From Jiella pacifica (GTDB lineage Bacteria; Pseudomonadota; Alphaproteobacteria; Rhizobiales; Rhizobiaceae), in NCBI RefSeq assembly GCF_010500815.1, contig NZ_JAAAMG010000013.1, positions 1 through 64,000 on the forward strand: 64,000 nucleotides of DNA, given 5' to 3'. Each line of letters begins with the position of its first letter. Position 1 is the stretch's first letter. The position numbers and the translations under genes were made by a program. The notes under the pieces are model-generated. The model ran no database searches, had not been told where the DNA came from, and was given only the letters and a program-made list of their open reading frames with translations. Of this stretch, positions 18,516-26,899 are shown in pieces.

Positions 18516-19003
18516 AGCCAGCGATCCTTCAGGCCCATGGCGGCGATGTGTTCGAAGGCGTTCCTGACATAGTCGACGTTCGGGCCGGACTGGCCATGGC
18601 TGCGGGCGACGATCGCCGCTGCGCTGGCGACGTCGATCTTGCCGGCATATTGGGGATGGCCACGGTCGACGACATAGGTGACCGCTTCTATGCGGCGGCC
18701 ATCCATCGCGCGGACCGGCAGGATGCTCTCGCGATAGACGTGGGTCACCAGTTCGCGGCCCCTCAGATAGTCGATGGTCGCCTCCCATCTCGCGCCCTCG
18801 ACCCGAAAGGCCATGCCGACGCAGGAGCCGCCGCGGTCCAGCCCGAAGACGAGGCCCGGGCGTTCCGGCGTCCCACGATGGACATGCGAATGGACGCAGA
18901 GGGCCCGGTGATAACCGGCCAGTCTTGCTTTTGTGCTTTCCACATAGTCAAAACCGGGACGCCAGATCAGCGAACCGTAACCGAACACCCAGAAATCGTT
19001 CAT
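18491..19003 (-). CDS. ChaC-like gamma-glutamylcyclotransferase
   Basis: A 170-residue cytosolic enzyme likely to cleave the gamma-glutamyl unit of glutathione to 5-oxoproline. The N-terminal substrate loop reads FWVFGYGSLIW. The conserved cluster LRGRE (residues 80-84) contains the probable catalytic glutamate. Length fits the ChaC family, about 170-230. The start at 19003 places the YGSL loop at residues 9-12, as in relatives, and discards a 26-codon upstream extension. It converges on and overlaps plsC by 25 bases. Confidence 0.88.
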   Translation of the reverse strand: MNDFWVFGYGSLIWRPGFDYVESTKARLAGYHRALCVHSHVHRGTPERPGLVFGLDRGGSCVGMAFRVEGARWEATIDYLRGRELVTHVYRESILPVRAMDGRRIEAVTYVVDRGHPQYAGKIDVASAAAIVARSHGQSGPNVDYVRNAFEHIAAMGLKDRWLQDVVSRL

Positions 19004-19174
19004 TGGCCTCAGATCGCCCCGCATCTCCTGTTCCGACCGCCCGGCTCCGCCATTTGCAGGACGCGGCCCGATGCGCGGCATCGCGCCGCGATGGTGGTCT
19101 GACGGCTTGGCGACACGTGCCGGCGCCGGGAACCTCCCGGTGCCTTCGGCTTCATGCTCTAAGAGGATAACGGG

Positions 19175-20200
19175 ATGGCTCCGTCAAGCGACAGTCCCTC
19201 CAATGCGCGCCGTGCGCTCATCGGCGTCGTGCTCGTCATTGTGCTTCTCGCCGCCGGGCTGAGCGGCGCCTGGTTCTATCTCGCCGGCCGCCTCGATGGC
19301 GAATTGACCCGGGCGATCGAGCAGGCGCGGGCGCGGGGGACCGAGATCGCCTGCCCGAACCGCGAGGTCTTCGGGTTTCCGTTCCGGATCGGCTTTCATT
19401 GCGATTCGCTCTCGATCGCAAGGGGCGGCGACAGGCCGTTCGAGGCCGTGGGCGGGGCCGTGCGCACCGCCGCGCAGATCTATCGGCCGAACCGCATCGT
19501 CGGCGAAATGGACGGCCCGTTGAGGGTCGACGGTTCGTCCTTTCCGCCGCTCGACCTCCGCTGGGCATTGGCCCAGGTCTCGGCGACCTTCTGGACCGAA
19601 GGCCTCGATCGCTTCTCCTTCGTCACCGAGGAGCCGCGCGTCGCCACCCTTGCGGCCACGGAGGGCGAGGCCCAGCCGATCGTCGAGGCGGCCCACAGCG
19701 AGGCCCATGCGCGGCGCCGGGACGACGATCTCGACATCTTCACCCTGATGAAGGGCGGCAAGCTGACCTTCCCCGGGGCCCCGGACCTGCCGCCGCTCGA
19801 AGCGAGCACGGATCTGACGATCGAGGGTGCCGGCAACTGGCTTTCCGGTGCCGCGCGAGGCCAGACGGGCAGGGAACTCTTCGCCGGGCGAAACGTGTCG
19901 CTGCGGTCCCTGCTCGTGGAAATGGACACCGCCAACGCCGAGCTCAGCGGCGACTTCTCCTTCGACGACGAGGGGCGCGTGTCCGGTACCTTCCAGCTGG
20001 CGATCGCCGACGCGGAAAAGATCGCCGAACTCGTCACCTCCGTCGCGCCGAACCTGAAGGACATCGCCAGCGGCATCGCCTCGGCTCTGCCGATGGCGGG
20101 GCGCAGGTCCGACGGTCGCACCGTGATCGAGTTGAAGGCGCGAAACGGGATTCTCGCCATCGGCATCTTTCCGATCGGCAAGCTGCCGTCGCTGCGCTGA
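19175..20200 (+). CDS. DUF2125 protein, membrane-anchored
   Basis: A 341-residue protein with one N-terminal helix (ALIGVVLVIVLLAAGLSGAWFYLAG) followed by a periplasmic DUF2125 domain. The marker CPNREVFGFPFRIGFHCDSL with its two cysteines is typical of the family. The rest is a long beta-rich region (DLRWALAQVSATFWTEGLDRFSF). The family is nearly confined to alphaproteobacteria and has no assigned role. The gene is divergent from the ChaC-like gene and ends at a shared terminator with rpoH. Confidence 0.88.
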   Translation: MAPSSDSPSNARRALIGVVLVIVLLAAGLSGAWFYLAGRLDGELTRAIEQARARGTEIACPNREVFGFPFRIGFHCDSLSIARGGDRPFEAVGGAVRTAAQIYRPNRIVGEMDGPLRVDGSSFPPLDLRWALAQVSATFWTEGLDRFSFVTEEPRVATLAATEGEAQPIVEAAHSEAHARRRDDDLDIFTLMKGGKLTFPGAPDLPPLEASTDLTIEGAGNWLSGAARGQTGRELFAGRNVSLRSLLVEMDTANAELSGDFSFDDEGRVSGTFQLAIADAEKIAELVTSVAPNLKDIASGIASALPMAGRRSDGRTVIELKARNGILAIGIFPIGKLPSLR

Positions 20201-20273
20201 AACGGCTTTCGGCTCCGGCGAACCCGCCGCCGAGGCGGCCAGCCGGCGATGGCTGCATCGAAGTCCGCACACG

Positions 20274-20300
20274 AAAAAGCCGGGGCATCTGCCCCGGCTT
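20274..20300 (-). terminator. Rho-independent terminator of rpoH (usable in both directions)
   Basis: GCCGGGGC (20279-20286) and GCCCCGGC (20291-20298) make an 8-bp perfect stem with a four-base loop. Read on the minus strand it is followed by TTTTT. It lies in the convergent gap between DUF2125 and rpoH. Confidence 0.9.
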
Positions 20301-20330
20301 CGCTCGTCTCCGGCCATCCGGTCCGGGCCG

Positions 20331-21233
20331 TCAGGCGTGGACGGGCGTCAGCGCCTCGTTGGCCGCCGCCGCCTTGTCGCGAACTGCCTTCTGAACCTTT
20401 TCGAAGGCCCTGACCTCGATCTGCCGCACACGCTCGCGCGAGATGTCGAACTCGCCCGACAACGCCTCGAGCGTCAGAGGCTCCTCGGCGAGGCGGCGTG
20501 CCTCGAAGATCCGGCGCTCGCGATCGTTGAGGACGCCCATGGCCGAGCGCAGCATGCCGCGCCGCTGGTCGAACTCGTCCTGGCGGACGAGGACGTCTTC
20601 CTGCGAGTCCGAGTTGTCGACCAGCCAATCCTGCCACTCGCCCGATTCGCCTTCCGTCGCGCGGATCGGCGCGTTGAGCGAGGCGTCGCCGGACAGGCGC
20701 CGGTTCATCGAGATCACCTCCTCGTCGGAGACGCCGAGGGTGGTGGCGATCTGCTTGACCTGGTCGGGCTTCAGGTCGCCTTCGTCGAGCGCCTGGATCT
20801 TGCTCTTCATCTTGCGAAGGTTGAAGAACAGCCGCTTCTGGTTGGCGGTGGTTCCCATCTTCACCAGGCTCCAGGAGCGCAGGATGTATTCCTGGATCGA
20901 GGCCTTGATCCACCACATCGCATAGGTCGCCAGGCGGAAGCCCCGCTCGGCATCGAAGCGCTTCACCGCCTGCATCAAGCCGACATTGCCCTCGGAGATG
21001 ACCTCGCCGATCGGCAGGCCATACCCGCGGTAACCCATTGCGATCTTGGCAACGAGCCTTAAATGGCTGGTGACGAGACGATGCGCCGCATGCCGGTCGT
21101 CATGCTCGGCATAGCGTTTGGCAAGCATGTATTCTTCCTGCGGCTCCAGCATCGGAAACCGCCGGATCTCCTCGAGATAACGGGTCAGTCCGCCATCGCC
21201 AGAAGAGATGGTCGGAAGATTCATCTGGGCCAT
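20331..21233 (-). CDS. rpoH: RNA polymerase sigma-32 (RpoH-type) factor
   Basis: A 300-residue heat-shock-type sigma factor. Region 2 is intact (SHLRLVAKIAMGYRGYGLPIGEVISEGNVGLMQAVKRFDAERGFRLATYAMWWIKASIQEYI), followed by the RpoH box-like QKRLFFNLRKMKSKI and region 4 with EALSGEFDISRERVRQIEVRAFEKV. The start at 21233 follows GGAGGG; a 32-codon upstream extension is rejected. Alphaproteobacteria often carry two rpoH paralogues, and which one this is cannot be decided. It has its own terminator. Confidence 0.95.
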   Translation of the reverse strand: MAQMNLPTISSGDGGLTRYLEEIRRFPMLEPQEEYMLAKRYAEHDDRHAAHRLVTSHLRLVAKIAMGYRGYGLPIGEVISEGNVGLMQAVKRFDAERGFRLATYAMWWIKASIQEYILRSWSLVKMGTTANQKRLFFNLRKMKSKIQALDEGDLKPDQVKQIATTLGVSDEEVISMNRRLSGDASLNAPIRATEGESGEWQDWLVDNSDSQEDVLVRQDEFDQRRGMLRSAMGVLNDRERRIFEARRLAEEPLTLEALSGEFDISRERVRQIEVRAFEKVQKAVRDKAAAANEALTPVHA

Positions 21234-21481
21234 TATGCGCCCTCCATCATTTGAGTTCGGCCGCTTCGACCTGGAAGCCGGCCGGTATGCGAGCTGCTGT
21301 CGCCAACTCGCACACACCCAATTCGGCATATGGTGACGATCGCTGTCGATTGCATCGTTTCCATCACGACTATGAACGACATTTCATCCTGGGTTTACGG
21401 TCATGGGGTGGCCGATGTTCCCGCTCATGCCCCGGTATCTTGATCGGACAGACCACCTCCGGTGTCCAGAACGCCGACAGG

Positions 21482-22507
21482 TCACCCGTCGGACCGCTTT
21501 GTCACGATTTCGGGAGCGTCGATGCAGAGGACCTCGCAGAGCGCCCGCATGTCGCCGGGAAGCGGCGAGCGGAACGACAGCGGGCGGGCGTTCTCGGGAT
21601 GGCAGAAGCCGAGTTCGGCAGCATGGAGAGCCTGCCGGCCCAGTGTCTCGACGACGGCTCTCGCCTCGGCTTCGAGCTTTGCCGCTTTGGTCTTCACCCC
21701 CGCGCCGTAAAGCGGGTCGGCGACGAGCGGATGGCCGAGATGGGCCATGTGGACGCGGATCTGATGGGTGCGACCGGTCTCGAGTCGGCAGGTGAGGAGC
21801 GAGGCCTCGGCCGCTGCCCTCCCGGCGGCGAGCGTTTCGTAGTGGGTGACCGCATGGCGGGCGTCGGCCCGTCCGGCCGGCACCACCGCCCGCTTGATCC
21901 GGTTCGCCGCCGAGCGGCCGAGGGCGGCGTCGACCGTCCCTGCCGGCGGGCGTGGCTCGCCCCACACGACGGCGAGATAAGCGCGTCGGAGCCTACCGTC
22001 GCGACCATGGGCGGCGAACTGTTCCGACAGGTCGCGATGGGCGCGTTCTGTCTTGGCGACGACGAGAAGGCCACTGGTATCCTTGTCGAGGCGATGGACG
22101 ATGCCCGGGCGGCGGACGCCGCCAATGCCGGTCAGGCTCGGCCCGCAATGAGCGAGCAGGGCGTTCACCAGCGTGCCATCCGGATTGCCGGCGCCCGGAT
22201 GGACGACGAGGCCGGCCGGTTTGTCGATGACCAGGAGCCATTCGTCCTCGTAGCGGATGTCGAGCGCGATGTCCTGCGGCCTCGGTTCGGGGTCTTCCGG
22301 CAGCGGCAGGGCGAGTTCGACGCCGTCGCCGGCAGACAGTTTCTGCTTCGCACCGCTTGCGGGACGGTCTGCGACCCTGGCATGGCCGCCCTCGATCAGC
22401 ACCTTGATGCGGCTTCGCGACAATTCGCCTTCCAGAGCCCGCGCCAGGAAGACGTCGAGCCGTTCGCCTTCGTCGGCGGCTTCCACGCTGAAGCGTCTTG
22501 TCTGCAT
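21482..22507 (-). CDS. RluA/RluD-family 23S rRNA pseudouridine synthase
   Basis: A 341-residue enzyme. An N-terminal S4-like domain (RLDVFLARAL...RSRIKVLIEGGHARV) precedes the catalytic domain with the signature HRLDKDTSGLLVVAKT, which includes the catalytic aspartate. It also has IDKPAGLVVHPGAGNPDGTLVNALL and the late motif TGRTHQIRVHMAHLGHPLVADPLYG. The S4 domain plus this wording favours RluD (helix 69 of 23S rRNA) over RluA or RluC. It is divergent from the small membrane-protein gene. Confidence 0.93.
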   Translation of the reverse strand: MQTRRFSVEAADEGERLDVFLARALEGELSRSRIKVLIEGGHARVADRPASGAKQKLSAGDGVELALPLPEDPEPRPQDIALDIRYEDEWLLVIDKPAGLVVHPGAGNPDGTLVNALLAHCGPSLTGIGGVRRPGIVHRLDKDTSGLLVVAKTERAHRDLSEQFAAHGRDGRLRRAYLAVVWGEPRPPAGTVDAALGRSAANRIKRAVVPAGRADARHAVTHYETLAAGRAAAEASLLTCRLETGRTHQIRVHMAHLGHPLVADPLYGAGVKTKAAKLEAEARAVVETLGRQALHAAELGFCHPENARPLSFRSPLPGDMRALCEVLCIDAPEIVTKRSDG

Positions 22508-22598
22508 GGTTTAAAGCCTTGTAGGAGCAGCCTGAACCTTTGCCGGTCCCGTCCCGACGGCGGACGCCGGACGAAATGTGATCGAGAGAGGAAGCATC

Positions 22599-22985
22599 AT
22601 GGGGCCGGCCGGACAGGAGAGGGAAGAGGACGAAAAGCCGCTCGATCCGGCAGCGGAGCGTCTGCGGCGCAAGATGGTCCGGCTTCTCGCGGTCTCGATC
22701 GGCATCATGCTGATCGGCGTTATGGCGGTGCTCGGCGTCGTTGTCTACAAGACGTTGCCGCAGACAAAGGGCGTCGGCGCGCCGACGGTGAGCGTCGAAC
22801 TACCGGCCGACGAAGAGATCGTCGACACCGGCCTCGATGGCGACCGGGCGCTGATCCACACCCGGGCGGGCGGCATCGACCGCCTGTATGTTGTCTCCCT
22901 TTCCGATGGCGCCATCGTCAAGCGCCTCGACGTCGGCCGAAAAGGCGCGACGCGGGTCGATCTTGAAAACGCGGCCTCGCGCTGA
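22599..22985 (+). CDS. Small single-helix membrane protein (DUF6476-like)
   Basis: A 128-residue protein with a charged N-terminus, one helix (LLAVSIGIMLIGVMAVLGVVVY) and a soluble C-terminal domain with a beta-propeller-like sentence (GDRALIHTRAGGIDRLYVVSLSDGAIVKRLDV). Short proteins of this plan, divergent from an RluD-type gene, are common in Rhizobiales, and I associate them with DUF6476. Function is unknown. ATG at 22599 is preferred over a GTG seven codons upstream because AGAGGAAG lies ahead of it. Confidence 0.7.
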   Translation: MGPAGQEREEDEKPLDPAAERLRRKMVRLLAVSIGIMLIGVMAVLGVVVYKTLPQTKGVGAPTVSVELPADEEIVDTGLDGDRALIHTRAGGIDRLYVVSLSDGAIVKRLDVGRKGATRVDLENAASR

Positions 22986-23172
22986 CGGCCGCTTGACTGC
23001 TTGACAGCCTACGCCGCGACGGCCGGTCGTGGGGTATGGCTGCCACTGCGGGGAGCATCGGCGATGGTGTCGGGGGTGAAGGTCGGTCACTTCACGCTCT
23101 GACGAAAAAGCCCTTGCGTTCGTCGGCTGGAGCCTCTAAGAGACCCGGCATCAGCGCAGAACAATGCGCGAC

Positions 23173-23247
23173 GCGCCCATCGTCTAGCGGTTAGGACGGC
23201 GCCCTCTCACGGCGCAAACAGGGGTTCGATTCCCCTTGGGCGTACCA
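23173..23247 (+). tRNA. tRNA-Glu (anticodon CUC)
   Basis: The acceptor arm GCGCCCA (23173-23179) pairs with TGGGCGT (23237-23243), the first pair being G-U, followed by A and an encoded CCA ending at 23247. The anticodon stem GCGCC/GGCGC encloses loop CTCTCAC with anticodon CTC at 23206-23208. The T-arm GGGG TTCGATT CCCC is perfect. A plausible promoter (CTTGCG at about 23112, TCTAAG at about 23134) lies upstream, and a 7-bp hairpin (23252-23258 with 23268-23274) just downstream. Confidence 0.97.
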
Positions 23248-23507
23248 ATTCTCTTCAGACGAAGACACTGAAGATAAGCAGCCGGCAGGCGGCATGCTCG
23301 CTAGGGACATGAGCGGGCTTGCACGACGTCTGCCAGAATTTTCCAGACAGGCCGCTTCGCACCGCGTCGCCCGAGCCAGCGATCCGTGTGGCACCCCCGT
23401 GATTCGTCGAAGCTGATGGATAGCTCGAAGTCGGCGGTTCCCGGAGTGTGCCGGCAATCGACCTCGGTCGTGACGGCGTAGGTGAAAGAGCAGGCGCGAG
23501 CGAAGCG

Positions 23508-23822
23508 CTATCCCGGCACGCGAACCTTCAGCCCATCCAATGCGTCAGTGACCGGGATCTGGCAGCCCAGACGGCTTCCCTCGAAGCGTTCGGAGGTGCC
23601 GAATTCGAGCATCTCTTCCTCTCCCTCGGAAATCGGTGGGAGCCGGGGCAAATCGGCGAGGTCGAGGACCACGTGGCAGGTCGCGCACATGCGCGAGCCG
23701 CCGCACTCTCCGACGATGCCTGAGATGTCGTTGGCGACGCCCGCCTGCATCAGGCTCGTTCCTTCGGCAGCCACGACGGTGCGTTCGGTGCCGTCGGCTT
23801 CGACGAAGGTGATCGTGGGCAT
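23508..23822 (-). CDS. 2Fe-2S ferredoxin, adrenodoxin/putidaredoxin type
   Basis: A 104-residue electron carrier. The cluster ligands are C40, C46, C49 and C87 (pattern C-x5-C-x2-C-x37-C), within ECGGSRMCATCHVVLD and RLGCQIP, as in P450-reducing ferredoxins. The start at 23822 is set by AGGAGAAG upstream. It lies 211 bases downstream of the cytochrome P450 gene on the same strand, so it is the natural redox partner. No ferredoxin reductase is encoded nearby, so one must come from elsewhere in the genome. Confidence 0.93.
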   Translation of the reverse strand: MPTITFVEADGTERTVVAAEGTSLMQAGVANDISGIVGECGGSRMCATCHVVLDLADLPRLPPISEGEEEMLEFGTSERFEGSRLGCQIPVTDALDGLKVRVPG

Positions 23823-24032
23823 GATGCTTCTCCTCGACGGAAGGATTTGATGGGCCAAGACGCCTGGACAGTCGTCGTGACGCCGGTTCGCAGATTCTCG
23901 CCCACGCCTCCGCCGTGCCCGCCACCATCGGGGTCGGCTTTGATGAGGTGGTCGTGATCGGCAGGCCAAGGCTGGCGCTTGCCGATCGCCGGACAACCGG
24001 GAGACCGGGGCCGTGCGATCGCACCCCGACGT

Positions 24033-25217
24033 TCAGGCATCCCAGCGGGCGGGCAGGTTCAGCGGGCCGCGGAACACCCAGCCGCCGAAACGCACGGGCT
24101 CACTCTCGTCGAGGCGCAGGTTCTTCAGCCGCGAAAAGAGCGTCGGCAGGGCGATTTCGCCGACCTGCGCCCGGGCCGCCCAGGCGCCGAGGCAGAAATG
24201 CGGGCCGCCGCCGAATGCGATGTGCGGCGCCTTGGGCCGGTTGATGTCGAATCGATCGGGATTTTGGAAGACCGTCTCGTCGCGATTGCCCGCGGCGAGG
24301 ACGACGCCGATGCGTGATCCGGCCGGAAGGGGGATGCCCGCAAGCTCGGTGTCGACCGCCGTCTGGCGCGGATACATGCCGATCGGCGAGACCCAACGCA
24401 CGGTTTCCTCGAAGACCTTGCGCCAGAGGGCCGGATCGGCCTCGACGAGTCGGCGCTGCTCGTCATCGGCGAGGAGGGCGTATGCGCCCGTGGCGATGGC
24501 GTCGCGCGGCTCGTTCAGACCGCCTCCGATGATCACCTTGACGTTGGCGGCGATCTCCTCGCGCGACAGCGGATCGTCGGCATGCAGCATGCAGGAAATC
24601 AGCGACTCGTCCGGGTTGGCCTGAAGATAGGGGATGGCGACGTCGAGCGCGGCGTCGACGCCGGCCGCCGCCTCGTCCGAACGGCGCCAGACCTCCGCAT
24701 CGTCGGCATAGTTGCCGGTCGCGTCCATCATCGCCTGGGACCAGATGCGCAGGTCCTTCTGGTCGACGTCCTTGAGGCCGAGCATGGCGATCAGCGACAG
24801 CGAGGCGCAAGGACCGGCGAAGCGATCGAACAGGTCGACCATGCCGTCCTTCTCGAAGCCATCGATCAACGCGTCGACGATCGCCTGGAAGGTCGGCACC
24901 CACTTGTTCTTCACGACACCCGGCCGCAGCGCCGGCTCGCAGGCGAGGCGCTCGCGGCGATGGGCGGCCCCGTCCTTGCGGATCATCGTGTGGCCCATCA
25001 CCCGGATCATCAGGGAGTTCGCCTCATGGGCGCTGAAGATCTCCGGCTTGCGCTCCAGTTCGACGATGTCGGCATGGCGGGTGACGAGGTAGCGGTTGGC
25101 GGCCGGCACGAAGGCCACGGGCGCTTCGTTCCGCAGTCGCTCGTAGGTCGGGTAGGGATCGTTCCAGAGATCCTCCAGCGCGATCGCAGCGGCAAAATCC
25201 CGGGATATCGTATCCAT
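24033..25217 (-). CDS. Cytochrome P450 with EP-type I-helix; candidate aromatic O-demethylase
   Basis: A 394-residue soluble bacterial P450. The heme loop FGGGPHFCLG (335-344) gives ligand C342, and ExxR is E271-T-V-R274. The I-helix, usually AGxDT, reads GGGLNEPRD (231-239), so the acid-alcohol pair used in oxygen activation is replaced. From memory, the guaiacol O-demethylase GcoA (CYP255A) has a similar GAMQEP segment. It also has similar ends: NPYEVYERLRAEAPLAFVP against this protein's DPYPTYERLRNEAPVAFVP, and GWGFRGP against GWVFRGP. Together with the neighbouring homoprotocatechuate pathway, this suggests demethylation of a methoxylated phenylacetate such as homovanillate. The P450 identity is certain; the substrate is inference. 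Confidence 0.95.
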   Translation of the reverse strand: MDTISRDFAAAIALEDLWNDPYPTYERLRNEAPVAFVPAANRYLVTRHADIVELERKPEIFSAHEANSLMIRVMGHTMIRKDGAAHRRERLACEPALRPGVVKNKWVPTFQAIVDALIDGFEKDGMVDLFDRFAGPCASLSLIAMLGLKDVDQKDLRIWSQAMMDATGNYADDAEVWRRSDEAAAGVDAALDVAIPYLQANPDESLISCMLHADDPLSREEIAANVKVIIGGGLNEPRDAIATGAYALLADDEQRRLVEADPALWRKVFEETVRWVSPIGMYPRQTAVDTELAGIPLPAGSRIGVVLAAGNRDETVFQNPDRFDINRPKAPHIAFGGGPHFCLGAWAARAQVGEIALPTLFSRLKNLRLDESEPVRFGGWVFRGPLNLPARWDA

Positions 25218-25283
25218 GGCGGCCTCCCAACCGTTGTCTCCCGTCCTGCCAGGCGCATCGAAACGCCCGTGGCGGCGGCTTGC

Positions 25284-25296
25284 TTAACATAATAAC
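25284..25296. promoter_or_regulatory. Putative HpaR-type operator, degenerate copy
   Basis: TTAACATAATAAC matches the motifs at 26833-26845 and 31942-31954 at about 10 of 13 positions. It lies 67 bases upstream of the P450 start, in the AT-rich divergent promoter gap. Confidence 0.4.
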
Positions 25297-25333
25297 TATC
25301 CCTATCACTCGTAAAATGGGATTTATCGAACTC

Positions 25334-25346
25334 TAAACTCAGTTTA
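25334..25346. promoter_or_regulatory. 13-bp palindrome before the LysR gene, candidate autoregulatory site
   Basis: TAAACT-C-AGTTTA is a perfect palindrome with a one-base centre. It lies between the divergent P450 and LysR genes, 13 bases before the GTG proposed as the LysR start. Binding by this LysR protein is inferred from position. Confidence 0.4.
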
Positions 25347-25359
25347 ATTGAGCAAGCGC

Positions 25360-26307
25360 GTGAACGTCCGGTTTTCGCTGAGACAGCTGACCTATTTTCT
25401 CGCCGTCGCCGAGCGCGGCTCCGTGCGGGCGGCGGCCGAAGAGTTGAACGTCTCACCGACGGCGCTGACCCAGGCCTTGAACGAGTTGGAGCGGGAACTG
25501 GGCACGGTGTTGCTGCACCGCCAGCGTGCGGTCGGCGCGCGGCTGACCCAGGCGGGCGCCAATCTGGTCGGCCAGGTCCGCACCGTCCTCGATTCTGCCG
25601 CCGATCTGCAGTCGCTGGCCGAGCGCTGGGAGCTCGAGCCCGCCGGATCTCTGGCCGTCGGCTGCGTGTCGACGCTCTCGCCGTTTCTGGCGGCCAGACT
25701 CCTGCGCGGCTTCCAGGACGCCCATCCCGCCATCGCCGTCGATCTGCGGGACGACCGGCACGAAACGCTTCTCGCCGAACTCGAGGAGGGGCGCACCGAG
25801 CTTTCCATCGTCTACGAACATTGTCTCAGCGATCGCTTCGCCCGCGACACGCTGTACCGCATTCGTCCGCACGTCGTGCTGCCCGCCGCCCACTGGCTCG
25901 CCGGACGGCAGGCGGTGTCGCTGCACGATCTGGCCGACGAGCCCTTCATCCTCTACGACGCCGCTCCGGCGGGGGCGAACACCTTGGGCATCTTCGCCCA
26001 TGCCGGCATCTCGCCGCGCATCGGCCGCAGAACGGCGAACTTCGAGTTGGTCCGCTCCTTCGTCGGCGCCGAACTCGGCTATTCCGTCTTGTTGCATCAC
26101 CCGGCCGCCGACGTCACTCATGACGGTGCCCACGTCGTCTGGCGGCCCGTCGCCGAACAGTCGCGGGATTTCGGCGTCGTCCTCGCTTGGCCGCTGAACG
26201 TGCGCCTCAGCCGCAGGGCCGAGGCCTTTCGCAGCCACTGTCGGCGCGAACTGACGGATTTCGAAACCTTTCTTGCAAACCCCAGCCGAAAAGGAACCGA
26301 GGCATGA
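25360..26307 (+). CDS. LysR-family transcriptional regulator
   Basis: A regulator of about 315 residues. An N-terminal winged helix (FSLRQLTYFLAVAERGSVRAAAEELNVSPTALTQALNELERELGTVLLHR) is followed by an effector domain (GSLAVGCVSTLSPFLAARLLRGFQDAHPAIAVDL). Divergence from the P450 gene is the classic layout for control of that promoter. GTG at 25360 is chosen so that the palindromic site stays upstream; a TTG four codons earlier is also possible. Its stop overlaps the ATG of the HpaR-like gene (ATGA at 26304-26307), so the two regulators are co-translated. The effector is unknown, presumably an aromatic acid. Confidence 0.9.
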   Translation: MNVRFSLRQLTYFLAVAERGSVRAAAEELNVSPTALTQALNELERELGTVLLHRQRAVGARLTQAGANLVGQVRTVLDSAADLQSLAERWELEPAGSLAVGCVSTLSPFLAARLLRGFQDAHPAIAVDLRDDRHETLLAELEEGRTELSIVYEHCLSDRFARDTLYRIRPHVVLPAAHWLAGRQAVSLHDLADEPFILYDAAPAGANTLGIFAHAGISPRIGRRTANFELVRSFVGAELGYSVLLHHPAADVTHDGAHVVWRPVAEQSRDFGVVLAWPLNVRLSRRAEAFRSHCRRELTDFETFLANPSRKGTEA

Positions 26308-26807
26308 AGAGAGCCTCAGACGAGGCCGTCGCCTCGTCCCGGGCGGCGCAGACCAGCCGCGGCCGATTGCGCGATTTCTCCCGCTCGCTGCCGATGTCGC
26401 TGCTGCGCGCGCGCGAGGCGGTGATGGGCCATTTCCGCCCCGGCCTTCGCCATTTCGATCTGACCGAACAGCAATGGCGTGTCCTGCGTGCGCTGACGAC
26501 GGTCGAAAGCATCGGCACGATGAATCTGGCCTCGGCGACGTTCCTGCTGCCGCCTTCGCTGTCGCGGATCATCCGCGATCTCGAGGCTCGAGGTCTGATC
26601 GAGCGGTCGAGCGTTGCGGAGGATCTGAGGCGCGGCATGGTCGCGATCAGCCCAACCGGGCGCGATCTGGTCGAGCGGGCCGGCCAGCATTCCGAGGCGA
26701 TCTACGCGGAAATCACCCGGCGGTTCGGGGCCGAGAGGCTGCAGCTGCTGCAGGCGATGCTGAAGGAGCTGGAGGAGGTGCTGAAGGAGCCGATCGAGCC
26801 GAAATAG
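26304..26807 (+). CDS. hpaR: MarR-family regulator, HpaR-like
   Basis: A 167-residue repressor-type protein. The winged helix includes FDLTEQQWRVLRALTTVESIGTMNLASATFLLPPSLSRIIRDLEARGLIERSS. That wording is close to HpaR, the repressor of the homoprotocatechuate operon, as is the C-terminal helix SEAIYAEITRRFGAERLQLLQAMLKELEEVL. The start at 26304 overlaps the LysR stop and discards a 39-codon extension. HpaR is relieved by hydroxyphenylacetates. A candidate operator lies at 26833-26845, 26 bases downstream of its stop and ahead of the transporter operon. Confidence 0.85.
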   Translation: MKRASDEAVASSRAAQTSRGRLRDFSRSLPMSLLRAREAVMGHFRPGLRHFDLTEQQWRVLRALTTVESIGTMNLASATFLLPPSLSRIIRDLEARGLIERSSVAEDLRRGMVAISPTGRDLVERAGQHSEAIYAEITRRFGAERLQLLQAMLKELEEVLKEPIEPK

Positions 26808-26832
26808 GCAGGGATCGGTTGCGGAAGAAATA

Positions 26833-26845
26833 TGAACATGTTAAC
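26833..26845. promoter_or_regulatory. Putative HpaR operator ahead of the transporter operon
   Basis: TGAACATGTTAAC contains the perfect palindrome AACATGTT and matches the site at 31942-31954 at 11 of 13 positions. It lies 55 bases before the binding-protein ATG. Confidence 0.55.
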
Positions 26846-26899
26846 TAACTGCGCGTCGCCGGGCCGGGAGGGCTCGGTTGCCAATCATCGGGAGGAAGC

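Noticed and set aside
24033-25217. P450 as a camphor- or terpene-type hydroxylase because of the putidaredoxin-like ferredoxin
   Set aside because: The I-helix lacks the AGxDT pair typical of CYP101-like enzymes and the neighbours are aromatic-acid genes, so this is less likely, though not excluded.
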